In this document: positions 13,080-24,000 of the stretch, in pieces
Position numbering within the stretch: the stretch's first letter is position 1
Layout of the letters: each line of letters opens with the position of its first letter
Assembly (NCBI GenBank): GCA_963169105.1
Contig: OY720632.1
Location: 60,855,136-60,919,135 of the forward strand
From: Ceriagrion tenellum
Taxonomy: Eukaryota; Arthropoda; Insecta; Odonata; Coenagrionidae
Length of the DNA stretch: 64,000 bases
Direction of reading: 5' to 3'
The notes under the pieces: generated by a model
Seen by the model: the letters and a program-made list of their open reading frames with translations, nothing else
Database searches by the model: none
Told to the model about the DNA's origin: nothing
Position numbers and translations under genes: made by a program

Positions 13080-13320
13080 CTCTTCACCAGTCTCTTCTTC
13101 ACATCCATACGCAATGTCCCACCATCAGCTCCCATCTATCACTAAACGCCTCCTTAGCTAGCGCCATTCTCTTCCGTATGTGTTTGCTACTGTGTTCGTT
13201 TCCTTTTAACGTACTACCTAAGTAATTAAAATGCTCTACTTGCTCGAGTTTGTTTCCTCCATTTTTAATCATTAGCATCGCTTTTTTATCATTGAGAATC
13301 TCATTACTTTTGTTTTCTTA
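13080..13320 (-). pseudogene. Non-LTR retrotransposon fragment (upstream RT portion)
   Basis: This is nearly the same sequence as 23790-24000: both contain AATTAAAATGCTCTACTTGC and a terminal TTTTGTTTTCTTA. On the minus strand the reading is KTKI-like followed by KQ and an E.....SK.SI-like segment, typical of the part just after the RT active site. It is likely part of the same dead element as 12330-13030. Confidence 0.5.
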
Positions 13321-13339
13321 TGGTTAATCTTCTTTCCAA

Positions 13340-14335
13340 ATACTGTAATAATTATTGTGGAATAATATACTTTTATATGACAATTATTCTAAGTAATTTA
13401 ATAAAAATATTGCATAAGTCGTTCACTTGACTCATTTTTTTCGCGCAGTGCGTTAAAAAACCCCATACAACGGAAGGTTTTTTGTGATTCTGAAAATTTA
13501 CTGCGGAGACAATACTATTTATTTTAAAAAAAAGCTAGGGAAACAAACAAACTACACACTGTTAAATTTTTGACGACATCTAGGAGTTATAAATTCCTCA
13601 TTTTTGAAATGAGGTCTCGTACATGTACCATTTCCCATGTAAAAGGGCTGGTATTTTTCGTCAAAAATGTCGTAAAGTAGTTCAAGTAAGGGGCTAATAT
13701 TTTGGTATTTCCGGAAGGGTGGTGTATTGTTCTTTAAAATAAGATCAAATTCATTGATTTTCAGATTGATTTTTGATTGATTTCACGTTGAGCGAAATAT
13801 CATTTTATCTGGAAATCAATGAATTTGTTCTAATGACAATATATCGACCTTTAATTGACACCAAAAATTCAACCCCTAACCACATTACTTTCCGAGATAT
13901 TTGCCAGAAAAGTCCAGTCCTTTTATGTGGAAAATGGTACGTGTGTGCACTCCAGAGAGACCTTATATTAAAAATGAGGTATTCCCTACACTTAGATCTC
14001 GTCAAAAAATCAACAGTATACAGTTCGTGTGTTTTTCCAACTATTTTTGAAAATTAATCATTTTGTCACCGCAGTGAATTCTTCGGGGTCACAAAAAACC
14101 TACGGTTTTCATGCAGTTTCAAACGCACCGCGTCAAGAGTCAAGTTATAAAGACTTGTTTAGATATTTTCATTAAATTACTTACCATTTCTGTCATATAA
14201 AACTAAATTATGGCACCATTAATAATGCAATATTTAATGCGTATGTCTCACAGTTGGTGAATACAAAACGTATATAACGAATATGGCCTTGATTATGATA
14301 AGGGAACTATCTCGCTCGCACTACCTTAAGTACAA
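13340..14335. mobile_element. Long-inverted-repeat element, interior lost
   Basis: Two arms face each other: about 13360-13720 and about 13790-14335. The left arm (ACTTGACTCATTTTTTTCGCG, then CTGCGG.GACAAT, then GACGACATCTAGGAGTT) is the inverse of the right arm (CTCGTCAAAAAATCAACAG, then TTGTCACCGCAGTGAATTC, then CGTCAAGAGTCAAGTT). The right terminus AACTATCTCGCTCGCACTAC matches the ends of the larger relative at 44128-45830. Little unique DNA remains between the arms. Long arms suit a foldback or Mutator-like element. No transposase is seen. Confidence 0.7.
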
Positions 14336-14867
14336 GAAAAGAGAGTTTGCGGTTGCCAAGAGAACGAGGAAAATCAGATAGGAGGGATAAGGGTGCTAGG
14401 CTGTGGTAGTAGGAGGAGTTGTGACAGGTGATTGGGGGTTTGAGGAAGAGGTGGGTGGGGGAGAAGGAGGAGTGGTTTCCTTCCCGGCCACCCTTTCCTT
14501 TTGCTTCCGAGTGGAATGTCACGCTTTCTCGAGAGAGAAAGAGAAAGTGAACGTCGGGAAATTGAAGCTGACACGATGGAGTTGTGGAGGGGAAACAAGT
14601 GACGGTCGGAATCCCGTGTGTCGACCACGCCGCTCCCGCAGTTGCGTCCACCCTAAACACATTCAGACTCACCATCACCCTCTATCCTGTCTCTTCCTTT
14701 CTCTCTTGAACGAGTTAATTCTCTCTCTCTAACTTATTTCTTCTCAGAACAGCTTCGTTCTTTATAGAGGGAAGATTTGCTGGTGAAAAATTGAAAGAAA
14801 GATGCTACTTCGCTCGGGTTTGGGAAAATTCTCGAATGCACCGCGAGTATTTGGGACCGTATACGCT

Positions 14868-14922
14868 ACAAGTGAACATATAGTGTTTCGCAACTTTTAC
14901 AGGGACTAAGGTGGGAGCCCCT
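14868..14922 (+). repeat. Short fragment of Jockey/CR1-like non-LTR element
   Basis: GTGTTTCGCAACTTTTACAG followed by GGA.TAA.GTGGGAGCCCCTAG matches the reverse complement of 55735-55790 inside the larger minus-strand element there. It is a 5'- and 3'-truncated relic. Confidence 0.6.
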
Positions 14923-15854
14923 AGAGGAATTGGAAGCTACAATCCCAAATCCCCTTCCCTCCAAACGAACCAATCCTCCCTCTTTCTCCCTTCCCCTCTA
15001 TTTCACTTCCCCCATCCATCCTCCGGTTTGAGCATATTAGGACACTAAAATAAGAGCTAAACACCTTGAAAATGACATTGTATGTCGAATCCATGACCGG
15101 TAAAAATAAAAAAATGTAGAATGTACAAAGCGCGAAATTATCTCATCTACTTTCTCTAGTTAGAAGAGGTTTGCTGACGAGTGCATGATTCATGGCAAGC
15201 TCATTTTCTCAATAAAAATCAATAATAAAATTTATCACTTAAAAAATACTGGATTCACTTGTAGTTTTAATGAATTCGGTGCAAAGAGGATACTAACATG
15301 TTAATGAAAAGGAAAATATATTTTTTTAACGAATACTGACCAGCCCAATGATAGGATTGAAACGCCAAATGTATTCAGCGCACGTCTGATGGCTAAAATA
15401 AGGTAGTAGATTACTAACTGACAAAATATTTTGATATCCTGTCCCCTCGAATTTAAGAGAAAATGAAGTACCAGGAATAAAATTGTGCATCTTGACGTCA
15501 TAATTTCATGAAAGCAACGTTAAATCAAAAAGTTATGTTGTCTCACAATTTTCCCTGCCTTTTAGTGCGTGCAACTTCAATATAAATATTTATTTTGGTT
15601 TACTAACCCATCTGGGTCATCATCCAAGTGAGACTCATAGAATGGGTATCAATTTTATCACTACCCTCGCATCGTGTGAAATGCAAGGACAAATAGAGAA
15701 AATAATCCTAGGAAAAACAGTGATAAAAATGATATCTGATCTTAATGACAGCTTAGAAAATGTATTTAATTGAAACAAACCAATTAACTTAGTGACTAAA
15801 AGATTGCAAAAACATTGAAGATAGAAGTTTTTACAGCACATCATCATTTGTCGT

Positions 15855-16790
15855 TCAATCCTAAGATTGGTTGACGGCAGCCCTCCACCCTCCCCTATCT
15901 AATACTAGTTCCCTTACCTCCTGATATCTCTGCCTATGTACTCTTGTATCCTTGCATGTACTTCCTATGTATTCTTTGTTTGGTCCATGAACTTTTTCCT
16001 GGGTCTTCCTCCGGGGACTTTTCCCTCTATTTTACCTTCAATTATGTGCTTCACAAACCTCATGTGCCTCAGAGTGCGTCCAATCCATCTGGTTTTTCTT
16101 TTCTGTTTAGTATTACATATGGTCCTTACCTCTTTTACTCTTCTGTAAACTTCAATATTTCTTATTTTGTTCTGTTTTGTCCTTCCATTTTATCTTCAGC
16201 ATCCTCCACCTGCACCAGGTTTCGAAGGCTTCTATTCTTTTCTGGTCAGCTTTTCAAATGGTCCATGCTTCTGATCCATAGATTACCCCCAATTTTTTCA
16301 CACGCTGGTTCCTGGTTTGTAGTCCTGTCCTCTGAGCACAGCGGTTGTGTGGTTCCCATGAACGCCTTCTTAGAATGGTCTCTTTTCCATTTGATGTCCA
16401 TTGAACTTCTTCGTCCAGAGTGATGGTACTTTCGGAGTAGGTATAGGAATTCACTAGCTCTAATTTCTCTCATCTCAGTCAAACTTCTGCATTGTGACTT
16501 TTTTCCGCATACAAGGCATTTAATCTTCAACTTATTTTTTTCCATGATGAATTTTTGGAAAACTTGGTCCATTGCGTTTAGCGACCTTTGAAGATCATCG
16601 CGATTTCCAGCTATGACTGCGATATCATCTGCGAGCGAAGCTTGTTTATTTCTTCTCCGTTTATCTTTTTTACTCTCAGTCCAATTGAACTTGCTTGATA
16701 GCATTACTATATTTTCAGAGAGACAATTGACACCGCAAGTAAGTATTTCGACCAGGTCGCAATAATAACAAAAGAAGGGCATAGGTAGGC
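15855..16790 (-). pseudogene. RTE/L1-like non-LTR retrotransposon, 3' half of RT
   Basis: The minus-strand frame at 16246-16782 contains SLADDIAVIAGNRDDLQRSL, with the reverse transcriptase active-site ADD, then NAMDQVFQKF. A CLVCGKKSQ-like connection region follows. The frame then breaks, and the rest down to about 15860 matches the plus-strand copy at 48480-49147, including the fixed 3' end RGRP-like, REL and the terminal DREGWRAAVNQS block. It is therefore a 5'-truncated, frameshifted insertion ending at about 15858. The lineage (RTE or L1-like) is inferred from ADDIA and the order of motifs. Confidence 0.8.
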
Positions 16791-16874
16791 TGAACTCACA
16801 GTATCTACTCTAGATATCAATGCCTCATCGGTAAAAAAATAAGGTCAGGAGCAAATTGCTAATATAATAAATAA

Positions 16875-17330
16875 AAGTTAATGTTCATTTGATCGTCTTC
16901 TACGCGTTCCAATACCATTCATCGGATTACGATGAAACTTTGATGAGTTGTTGTGTGCGCGCCCACAAAGATTTCTGAATGATAAAATCCATTGTAAAAT
17001 AGGTACAGCGCGAATCGTTTTAACAAATGTGTGTTGGCCCGAAAGCTTCTCAAACAGACGAGGAACGACGAACAAGCATCGAAGCAGATCGTTTACGAGT
17101 TGCTCAATCACGTGTATCAGAACCGTATGAGTGAGGCATAACTTGTGTTAAAAGGTACGTAATTTATGTATACGTTGAGTACAATTTTGTGCCGTGGTCT
17201 CTTTTTTGCTTTTTTTTAATTCTTGCATTCGATTTTCGTATACGCTTCGATTTTTCCTAAAATTGGATTTGTAAGCTCGAAAAACTTAAAATTTTTCACT
17301 ACTTCAACAATAAAATATTTTATATGTATG
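16875..17330 (+). mobile_element. Helitron-like repeat family A, copy 1
   Basis: It opens with ATGTTCATTTGATCGTCTTC followed by a CGTTCCAATACCATTCATCG block and ATTACGATGAAACTTTG, a pattern common at arthropod Helitron-type ends. Within it, one frame reads a DEERRTSIEADRLRVAQSR-like segment, resembling the RLR..QSRASES repeats near the N terminus of arthropod Helitron proteins. Copies lie at 18985, 40815 (inverted) and 41838. There is no helicase domain, so it is non-autonomous. The family name is an inference. Confidence 0.6.
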
Positions 17331-17575
17331 AGCCATTGCTCATGTTTGCAAATGTTTGTCCCATAGGTATAAAAGAGTTTCAGGCGTATCTTTTGTGGAT
17401 AGTATTGCATTGTTTTAATGCGGTCGTTAAACGCCAGAAATAATTTGTTTCCATCGCCAGATGCGGGTGAAAGAAATAGTGAGTATGTAGATTCGACTCA
17501 CGCAAAATATATCTCCTGTTATGAATCAATTAAGCTCCGAAACACGTCGACGAAAATATTGGTAAGAATAGAACA
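17331..17575 (+). repeat. Uncharacterised repeat R2, copy 1
   Basis: This is nearly identical to 53105-53375, from GCTCATGTTTGCAAATGTTT through GTTTCAGGCGTATCTTTTGT to TATGAATCAATTAAGCTCCG. Here it directly adjoins the Helitron-like repeat; at 53105 it stands alone. No protein is apparent. It could be a 3' module of the Helitron-like element or a separate SINE-like unit. Confidence 0.65.
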
Positions 17576-17809
17576 AAGTAATACTAGAAAAGAATAGAAC
17601 TAAGTAACAAAATCGTTGTTTTGAGAAAACTTTAGTCAAAGTTGAGAATGTTTGGTACAACCCACTAAGTAGTTAAGAGGCATTACCCTAGATAGCATCA
17701 CCTGTCAAGAAAATCACTTGGATCCCTTTACCACCTAAAAGATTTATATCTTCACATCCCATTCCTGTACCTAACTTAGTTTTTTTTAATATCACTTAGA
17801 CCCCTTGAC

Positions 17810-18835
17810 TTCTGTGGTCCACATTGTAACGGCAGCGCTTCCCCCCTTTTTTCCCGTTGGTGAGAAGCACTCACCCTCGTTTGTCCCTCCCCCCTTTTGA
17901 GTTTTTGAGTGTTGTTTACTTGTTTATAATTTGTGAAAGTGCCGATGTCTTTGTGCGCGAAGTGTTTAAACCCCGCGCGCCGAGCTAAGAACGAGTGCGT
18001 CGCCAGCCCGCTTGAGTGTGCTGTTACAAAAAAACCATTTCCCTCCCCTCCCTTCCCCTCTCCCGGCGGAACCTACGAGACTGACAGGTGTTGGACGGAG
18101 AGAGAGAGAGAGAGAGAATGACTCTGACACCGGCCGGCTACCGAGAGAGAGAATCTGGCTGACACCGCCCGACGACAAAAAGGCTCCTGTTCAGCTGACT
18201 AGACCTGATACGTGACATCGTGCCGCAACAACCCAGGATTTCCGGCGTGCGCCCCAGTGGCCCACGCACGTGGCCACTGCAGAGAGACGACGCTAAGTCG
18301 AGACCTGACGCTGCTGTGCGCACCTCAAGCATCGCTACCCATTACGTTGGCCTGAGTAATCGGCCGATCATTAATGATTGCCGTCGCGAATCCTCGCGAC
18401 GTTGCTCATTCGGCTTGCTGCCAGCTCCTGTGCAGCTCTCGAGCTGTATGCAACCAGCATCTCATCGTCATCAGTCGACAAAACCGGTCACGTAAGCCAC
18501 TGCGTCTCCACCCCCGCCCATTGCCCCTTATTCGCCGCTGCTAGACCATTCATCCCTCCATCAAGTGTTCAATCGACGTTGCGGGACTATTGGTGCAACG
18601 ATCGCATAACCCATCGTAAATTCAAAATATTGTGTTTGCTCAGGTTTAGAGGTCCCTAGGATCCCATTTCATGTAAGAATCGTATTTTTTTATGTATTAT
18701 ATTCTCGTTTGTCCTTCTGTTTTCCATCCCCACTAACTCCCTTTCCCGAGTGCTTCTTCCCCATCGCCGTTTTTTCTTGTGCATGTCGTGTTTTTTTAGT
18801 TGAAATAATAAATTTTTTCAATCTATGTGAGGCCC
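17810..18835 (+). other. GC-rich insertion ending in an AATAAA-like signal
   Basis: The block is strikingly richer in GC than its flanks. It contains an open frame (17933-18121) beginning near MSLCAKCLNPARR with several Cys residues, a GAGAGAGA run at 18099-18117 and further short frames. It ends close to AATAATAAATTTTTTCAATC (18805-18825). The layout suggests a transcript-like insertion, such as the 5' part of a retroelement or a processed RNA. I recognise no protein, and the Cys pairs are too few to call a zinc finger. Confidence 0.3.
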
Positions 18836-18984
18836 ATGATTGCAAGTGATTCCCTTTCCAGATTCACCCTCCCATCCCCCCTTTCTGCGTCGTTCCCAAC
18901 CAAAAATCTACCCGTTCCTACGTCGCCTCCGACTCTGAGATATCCTTTGTTCTTAATGTGTACGCGATCTCGTCCGTTACAACA

Positions 18985-19660
18985 TATAATATATAAAAAT
19001 TCATATTTGTTCATTCGTCTTCTATTCGTTCCAATACCATTTATCAGATGACGATGAAACTTTGGCGAGTTGTTGTGCGCACGCCCGCGAATATTTATGA
19101 ATTATTGAATCCATTGTAAAATAGGTGGAGCGCGAGTCGATTCAACAAATGAGCGTTGGCTGGCGTTCAAACTCTCTGGCGGTCTCAAACAAGGGAGGAA
19201 CGACGATGCAAGCGATGAAGCGGATCGTTTACGAGTTGCTCAATCACGAGCATCAGAATCGTATCAGTGAGACATAATATCGCGTGCATCAGAACCATAT
19301 CAGTGAGACAGTATTTGTGTCAAAAGGTACATAATTTATTTGCATATAGAATAATATTTGGTGCAGCGGTCTCTTTGTTTTCTTTTTTATTCTTCCAATT
19401 GATTATTGTATACGCTTCGAGTTTTCCTAAAATTGGATTTGTAAGCTCGAAAAACTTAAAATTTTTCACTAATTCAACAATAAAATATTTTATTTACTTG
19501 GAAACCGCAGCACGGGCGTGGAATGGAAAGTTATGCAATCATTTGTGCGTGACGAATTGCCCTGTAGGTACAAGAAATTAATTGGACTAGGTCTTAAATT
19601 CATTTAGGACCGTTTTTGAACCCAGAAAAACGCATTGCAATGAATTCCGGGCACAAATAG
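18985..19660 (+). mobile_element. Helitron-like repeat family A, copy 2
   Basis: This shares the order of blocks with copy 1: CTTCTATTCGTTCCAATACC, GACGATGAAACTTTGGCGAG, AAATGAGCGTTGGC, GATCGTTTACGAGTTGCTCA and TCGAAAAACTTAAAATTTTT. It extends further 3' with GCATTGCAATGAATTCCGGG, which is also present after copy 3 (near 42710). A local duplication of the AGAAC/ATCAGTGAGACA segment occurs near 19255-19315. Confidence 0.6.
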
Positions 19661-19821
19661 TAATACATAAATGGGACCATTGATTTTGATAAAATTAGGT
19701 TTTTTTCACGGGTTGGATAAAATAAGATGTTAATGATTGCACTGGAATATCCTAAACTGTAATAAACAAGGTCAATACAAATAAATTTGAAAATGCAGCG
19801 CAAATAAGAGGAAGTACTTAC

Positions 19822-19919
19822 TCGGTATGCGATTGATGGCACGGAGAGGTCGCAACACGCGGATGGTCCTTATGGCGGAGAGATTCATGTTTTCCACGTT
19901 CAAGCAGTACTCCAACGCC
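19822..19919 (-). CDS. Ca-alpha1T: T-type calcium channel alpha-1 subunit, domain I S3 end to S4 exon
   Basis: This 98 nt exon has acceptor ...CCTACTTTCAG (AG at 19921-19920) and donor GTAAGT at 19821-19816. Its first base completes the Gly codon begun by the S2-S3 exon. The reading is ALEYCLNVENMNLSAIRTIR then VLRPLRAINRIP. The second part is the S4 voltage sensor, with five Arg (R17, R20, R23, R26 and R30 of this segment) at the usual three-residue spacing apart from the last. The short S3-S4 loop (EYCLNVENMN) corresponds to the Cav3 MLEYSLDLQN-type loop. It ends with one base of a Ser codon completed in the S5 exon. Frame, splice sites and phase are seen directly; S4 as voltage sensor is family knowledge. 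Confidence 0.96.
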
Positions 19920-20344
19920 CTGAAAGTAGGGAAGAGAAGGGCAAATGAAACAGTTACAAACATGATCAGTTTCAAACAAGTTAATAAATCATAGAAATGG
20001 CATGTTAACTCAGTAATAAGTGTAAATCCTTAGTTTTAGAGACGGGATATTGACTTTGACATTAGATGGGAAAGTCCGGAAAGTACTGAATTGAACACCT
20101 ATAATTGGTGTGCTATTACTGTAAAAATACAGTGTTTTGGAATGCTGAAGTGCGCCTAGAAGGGAAAAAAGGTGCTGACGTGATTTAAAAAAATAAAAGA
20201 CTGAAATAACTGATATCCAGAGCAGGAAAACGTGTTATAATTACTTCAGGGTGTCATTTGCCCTACCAAAGAACTTGAAAATGGCCATTACTATGGTCAC
20301 CTTCAAACGACTGGAGATTTTCCTTGCTCTTATCCCAGGATATT

Positions 20345-20395
20345 CCTTACATCTACATCTACTTATTACCCTGCAAGCCACCACAAATTGTAAAA
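20345..20395 (-). repeat. Tail fragment of (TAGATG)n non-LTR element
   Basis: CATCTACATCTACTTATTAC followed by CCTGCAAGCCACCAC is the inverse of the tail of the Jockey/CR1-like family. Only about 50 bp are recognisable. Confidence 0.5.
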
Positions 20396-20749
20396 TATTA
20401 CAAACTGTAAATAGAACTTCTTCAAGCGAATGAAGAGCCCAATTCGTGATTGCATCACGGATTGAAAGATAGCCTCAGCTATTACCTTGGAGAATATCAG
20501 CCGAAGGTTGCAATTACGGTGACGGAATTAGAGGCAGCAATTTTCTCACGCTATAACCATTCCGATTCAAAATTGAATGAAAATTAATAAAAAAAGAGAG
20601 ATAATACAAAACCCTTGATTAATGGGGCTGAAAAATACACGATTATTTTAATATTAACATATTTAATAAAAATTCGGAACTCTGTGGCGACTCAACGGAG
20701 CCTACTTTTTTGCGCGAAAACAATATGATTAATCTACCGGTTGTGGGTG

Positions 20750-21060
20750 TTACATCTACATCTACATACTACACTGCGAGCCGCTGCATGGGCATATGGC
20801 AGGGGGTATTAGGACACCAGCCGTGTAAAGATGCAAGGGATAAGTTTTTGGGAGGTGAAACGGTGACGTATACTATGAAGGGAGTGTATTTAGTGGTGAT
20901 CAGTTTTTATTTTGGTCGCTTATTGTGTGCGGAAAGAACGAGTTCTTGTACCTGTCTGTTCGGCAATGTATCTACCTCATTTTATCGCTTCTGTCAGACC
21001 TAGAGATGCAGTGAGTCGTCATGATAATATTTTCTGTGTCGCTCTAAAACACACCAGTGT
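20750..21060 (-). mobile_element. Jockey/CR1-like non-LTR element, 3' end
   Basis: It begins with a (CATCTA)n tract and runs through CTGCGAGCCGCTGCATGGGC, GTGTATTTAGTGGTGATCAG and GGTCGCTTATTGTGTGCGG. The same order is found at 55400-55620 and, inverted, at 53952-54112. On the minus strand this is the 3' untranslated end with a (TAGATG)n tail. The long plus-strand open frame across it is a shadow. Confidence 0.75.
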
Positions 21061-22302
21061 TAAAAGGAAGAGGTAAAGAAGATCATAGTCCGCAGAAGCA
21101 AGTCGATTTCCTAGCTGATTGACCTTCTTCCTAGGGATATTTTCAGCTTGCTTAGCACAAAAGTTATCGCGGACAGTGATTTTGGTGATATTTTCTACAA
21201 ACTATGATATTTAGGCGAATCTCTCTTGCCTATTTCCTTCATCTTCCACTTTTAAAATTCAACTTTCACGAGTTTTCCTGGTATTTTTTTTCCAGAATCA
21301 TTGTGACTCACCCATTCAATGATGAGTGGGAGGATGTTTAAATACCCCCTTCTCAAAACCGTCTCTTTGATCATTTCCCTTTTGGTCCAGCCGGCGGCGG
21401 CACGAAAAAAACCTCCACAACCTATGGAGTCTGTTTACCGTCAATCACATCGGCCTCCGCTAAACGTATGACTATCATTCGCAAATAAAGATGAACATTT
21501 TTTTTTTATTTTTGCCAACGAAATGGTATTTAGAACTCAGAGGAAAAAATGAGCTCGGCGGCGTATTCAACCTACCTCTATCTCCGTTTGAAAGTGGCGG
21601 AGATGAAGCGAATATTTTCGGAGACTTCTAAATTCTTTGGTCGATGAATCATTTCGACGGATCAGAGGGAAATGTTCATATAAATCTCTGAATAAAGGAA
21701 AAAGGAACGTGTTTGTTCATCAGGGAACTAAAAATTTTTATCTTGGATCTTAGGATTACCTAATTAATTTTACCTAATCCCCAATCTTCCCTAATTAATG
21801 CGTTCGTATGCTCTGACTTAATGCAATTTTGAAAAGTAATGGAACTTCTTTAGGAGAAGTTTTGGTACCTTTTTTTTAATAACGACACACAGTTGAAAAA
21901 ATTAGTATTATACTCCGAAGCGGAATATATCACGTTCGAGTAATATCAGCTATAAAAATTTCAATATATTTATCAAACGACGGTTTGGAAATGAATTATA
22001 GAGAAATGAAAATTGTATTACATTTTTTCAGCAAAAAACTGGATATTTAACCAAACCTTAATCCAAAAGCCATGGTATTTTGGATTAAAAAAATAATACT
22101 TAGGTTGAAATTGTGAAATATAGCAAAGGTACAAACTATCGCCGTATTGGGACTTCAAGAGAATATTTTCAACCTAAGTTACATGGTTTCAGCGTTATCC
22201 TCTACTGGAATACTGGCATTTTTTACTCTGGGAAAAAATTAAAATAAGAATTAAAAATTCTTTTTCTTTCAAAGGATGATATAAAAAATGAAACGCTCTT
22301 AC

Positions 22303-22436
22303 CCGGCGATGACGATGAAAAAATCGAGTCTGTTCCACGTGTCCGCCAGGTACGTCCCTTTTCCGTAGACCCCCATTGCCAGCATCTTGATGACCATCTC
22401 GATGGCGAAGAAGGCGAAGATCAAATCGTCGAAGAT
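22303..22436 (-). CDS. Ca-alpha1T: T-type calcium channel alpha-1 subunit, domain I S2 to S3 exon
   Basis: This 134 nt exon has acceptor ...TTTATTTCCAG (AG at 22438-22437) and donor GTAAGA (22302-22297). It starts in phase 0 and reads IFDDLIFAFFAIEMVIKMLA (S2, with the conserved acidic Glu and Lys), MGVYGKGTYLADTWNRLDFF (S2-S3 loop and start of S3) and IVIAG. The Asp of WNRLDFF is the S3 countercharge conserved in voltage sensors. FDDLIFAFFAIEMV and YLADTWNRLDFFIVIAG are close to Cav3 domain I. It ends with GG|, whose third base comes from the next exon. Codons are GC-rich in the third position, unlike the surrounding intron. Confidence 0.96.
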
Positions 22437-22738
22437 CTGGAAATAAACGAGAAAGTTGTGAGGAGAAATGAGAGTAATAATGAGTGCATTCCGCCGAGAC
22501 CGAAGCTTTCAGGAATTTATGCAAAAACGTTCAAGATTTTCTTGTCCAATGGCTTACTTGTCGGCGGGCTTACTCTATGGCCAACCCAATACGGCACGGC
22601 CGACTTCAAAAATTAAAAACCGCCCAAAAGAGCGATAAAATTTTGGAAAAAATATGCCAGAACCAGGGATCGCAAGGGACTACAAAACAAGGAGGCGACA
22701 GGCAATTTTCCACTTAGATAAATTTTAATTCGACCTAG

Positions 22739-22764
22739 GTTTCAATGTATTACCTCATCATCAG
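22739..22764 (-). other. CTGATGAT...GAAAC stem-loop motif
   Basis: The minus strand reads CTGATGATGAGGTAATACAT, then TGAAAC. It shares the CTGANGA and GAAA ends of the recurrent motif described in the findings, but the pairing between them is weak here. Confidence 0.35.
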
Positions 22765-22794
22765 GCACGAATAACAAAACAAGAAAAGTATATA

Positions 22795-23180
22795 CGAGGG
22801 TGAGTCAATAAATAAGTCGCAAAACTGAATTGTGGCAAAAATAATTAAAGTAACTTTTTGACATTTATTTCACTTTTCTACATATTCACCCTGTACATTC
22901 AGGCACTTATCCCATCTCTTTACAAGTCCTCGAAAGCCAGCAACAAAGAAGTCCTTTGGTTGCTGTCGTAGCCAACGTGTAACCTCATAGATTACAGCAT
23001 CATCTGTATCAAAATGACGGCCACCCAAATGATTTTTTAGGGGCCCAAACAGATGAAAACCACTGGGGGGCTAAGTCGGGACTGTACGGTGGATGTTCCA
23101 AGCGTTCCCAATGAAATGTTTACGACTGATTTTGATGATGAAATGCTGACATTTGCGACTTATTTATTGACTTACCCTCG
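22795..23180 (-). mobile_element. Internally deleted mariner transposon
   Basis: The terminal repeats CGAGGGTGAGTCAATAAATA (left) and CGAGGGTAAGTCAATAAATA (right, inverted) continue into AGTCGCAAA and are flanked by TA on both sides (22793-22794, 23181-23182). The minus strand encodes the last part of a mariner transposase in broken frames: HPPYSPDLAP, the block holding the third catalytic Asp of DD34D, then a FGPLKNHLGGRHF-like segment and a final RWDKCLNVQG-like segment. The N-terminal DNA-binding part and the first two Asp are missing, so it cannot move on its own. Confidence 0.88.
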
Positions 23181-23511
23181 TATTACCAACGTAGTACCAA
23201 CGCGAAGAAATTTGGGATAGCAGGAGCGGGCGGGGAGAGGGGAAAGATAAACAAGAGAGGACACGGAAGACAAGGGGGGGAGAAGGTCGAGTAGCGAGGG
23301 AAGTTACAGTTTATGGGGGAAAACACACGAAGTGTAGTTAAGAGCTTGCACTGCGAGTCACTTGCTTGGATGGATTTGGAAGTCCAAAGGGTTCACAAAA
23401 CAGACGGAGGAGTGGGATTCAGGCACTGTGCGGGTATTGAATCGTTGTCCAGGTATTCAATGGGAACAACTCATCAATACCGGTACGGAGGCATCCGCGG
23501 TGATTTATTGA

Positions 23512-23641
23512 GGTCAGTTTATTCGGTTTTTTCCCGCGTTGATTCATATTAACGGACAACAGTTTCGCCAACGTTACAGCTAGCGAAACCATTGATCGTT
23601 AACATGAATCAACGCGGGAAAAACTCAAATAAACTGACCCC
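23512..23641. repeat. Foldback hairpin, 44 bp arms
   Basis: GGTCAGTTTATTCGGTTTTT followed by TCCCGCGTTGATTCATATTAACG is repeated inverted as CGTTAACATGAATCAACGCG followed by GGAAAAACTCAAATAAACTGACC. The spacer of about 40 bp holds GTTTCGCCAACGTTACAGCT then AGCGAAAC, itself a smaller inverted repeat. It is likely a small foldback MITE. Confidence 0.85.
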
Positions 23642-23789
23642 AACTCATCAACACCGTTGGGGAAACAGGCCGGAGTTCCTAAAGACTCGCACTCGGGGAA
23701 GGAGGTAGGAGAAGGATAACTGGAATTTTTTGGGGGAACTGGTCACCGGGGATGTGAGATATTTATTACACCACATCAAGCTTGACACT

Positions 23790-24000
23790 ACTCTTTTTGT
23801 CATCAGCTCCCTCTACTACTAAACGCCTCATAAGGTAACGCTATTCTCCTCCTTATATCTTTGCTACTATGCCCATTGTCCTCCAGCTAACTGTCAAAGA
23901 AATTAAAATGCTCTACTTGCTCAAGTTTGTGGCCTCCAACTTTCATGACCAGCCTTGCTTTCATTGACCAAGAGAATCTCCTGTAATTTTGTTTTCTTAT
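23790..24000 (-). pseudogene. Non-LTR retrotransposon fragment
   Basis: This is the same segment as 13080-13320 (shared TCATCAGCTCCC, AAACGCCTC, AATTAAAATGCTCTACTTGC). It is a decayed piece of the region following the RT active site. Confidence 0.5.

Larger units (their letters stand above)
12180..19821 (-). other. Ca-alpha1T: 7.6 kb intron between S4 and S5 exons
   Basis: This is a U2-type intron (GTAAGT donor at 19821-19816, TTTGCAG acceptor at 12180). It is filled with retrotransposon fragments, a long-inverted-repeat element and two Helitron-like repeats, listed separately. Between 14340 and 14860 there is purine/pyrimidine-rich low-complexity DNA (GGAGGAGT-like runs and CTCTCTCT). Its overlapping open frames on both strands do not look like protein. 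Confidence 0.85.
19920..22302 (-). other. Ca-alpha1T: 2.4 kb intron between S2-S3 and S4 exons
   Basis: The intron has a GTAAGA donor (22302 downward) and a TTTCAG acceptor. Apart from the non-LTR 3' ends at 20345 and 20750, it holds AT-rich DNA in which I saw no gene. Confidence 0.85.
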
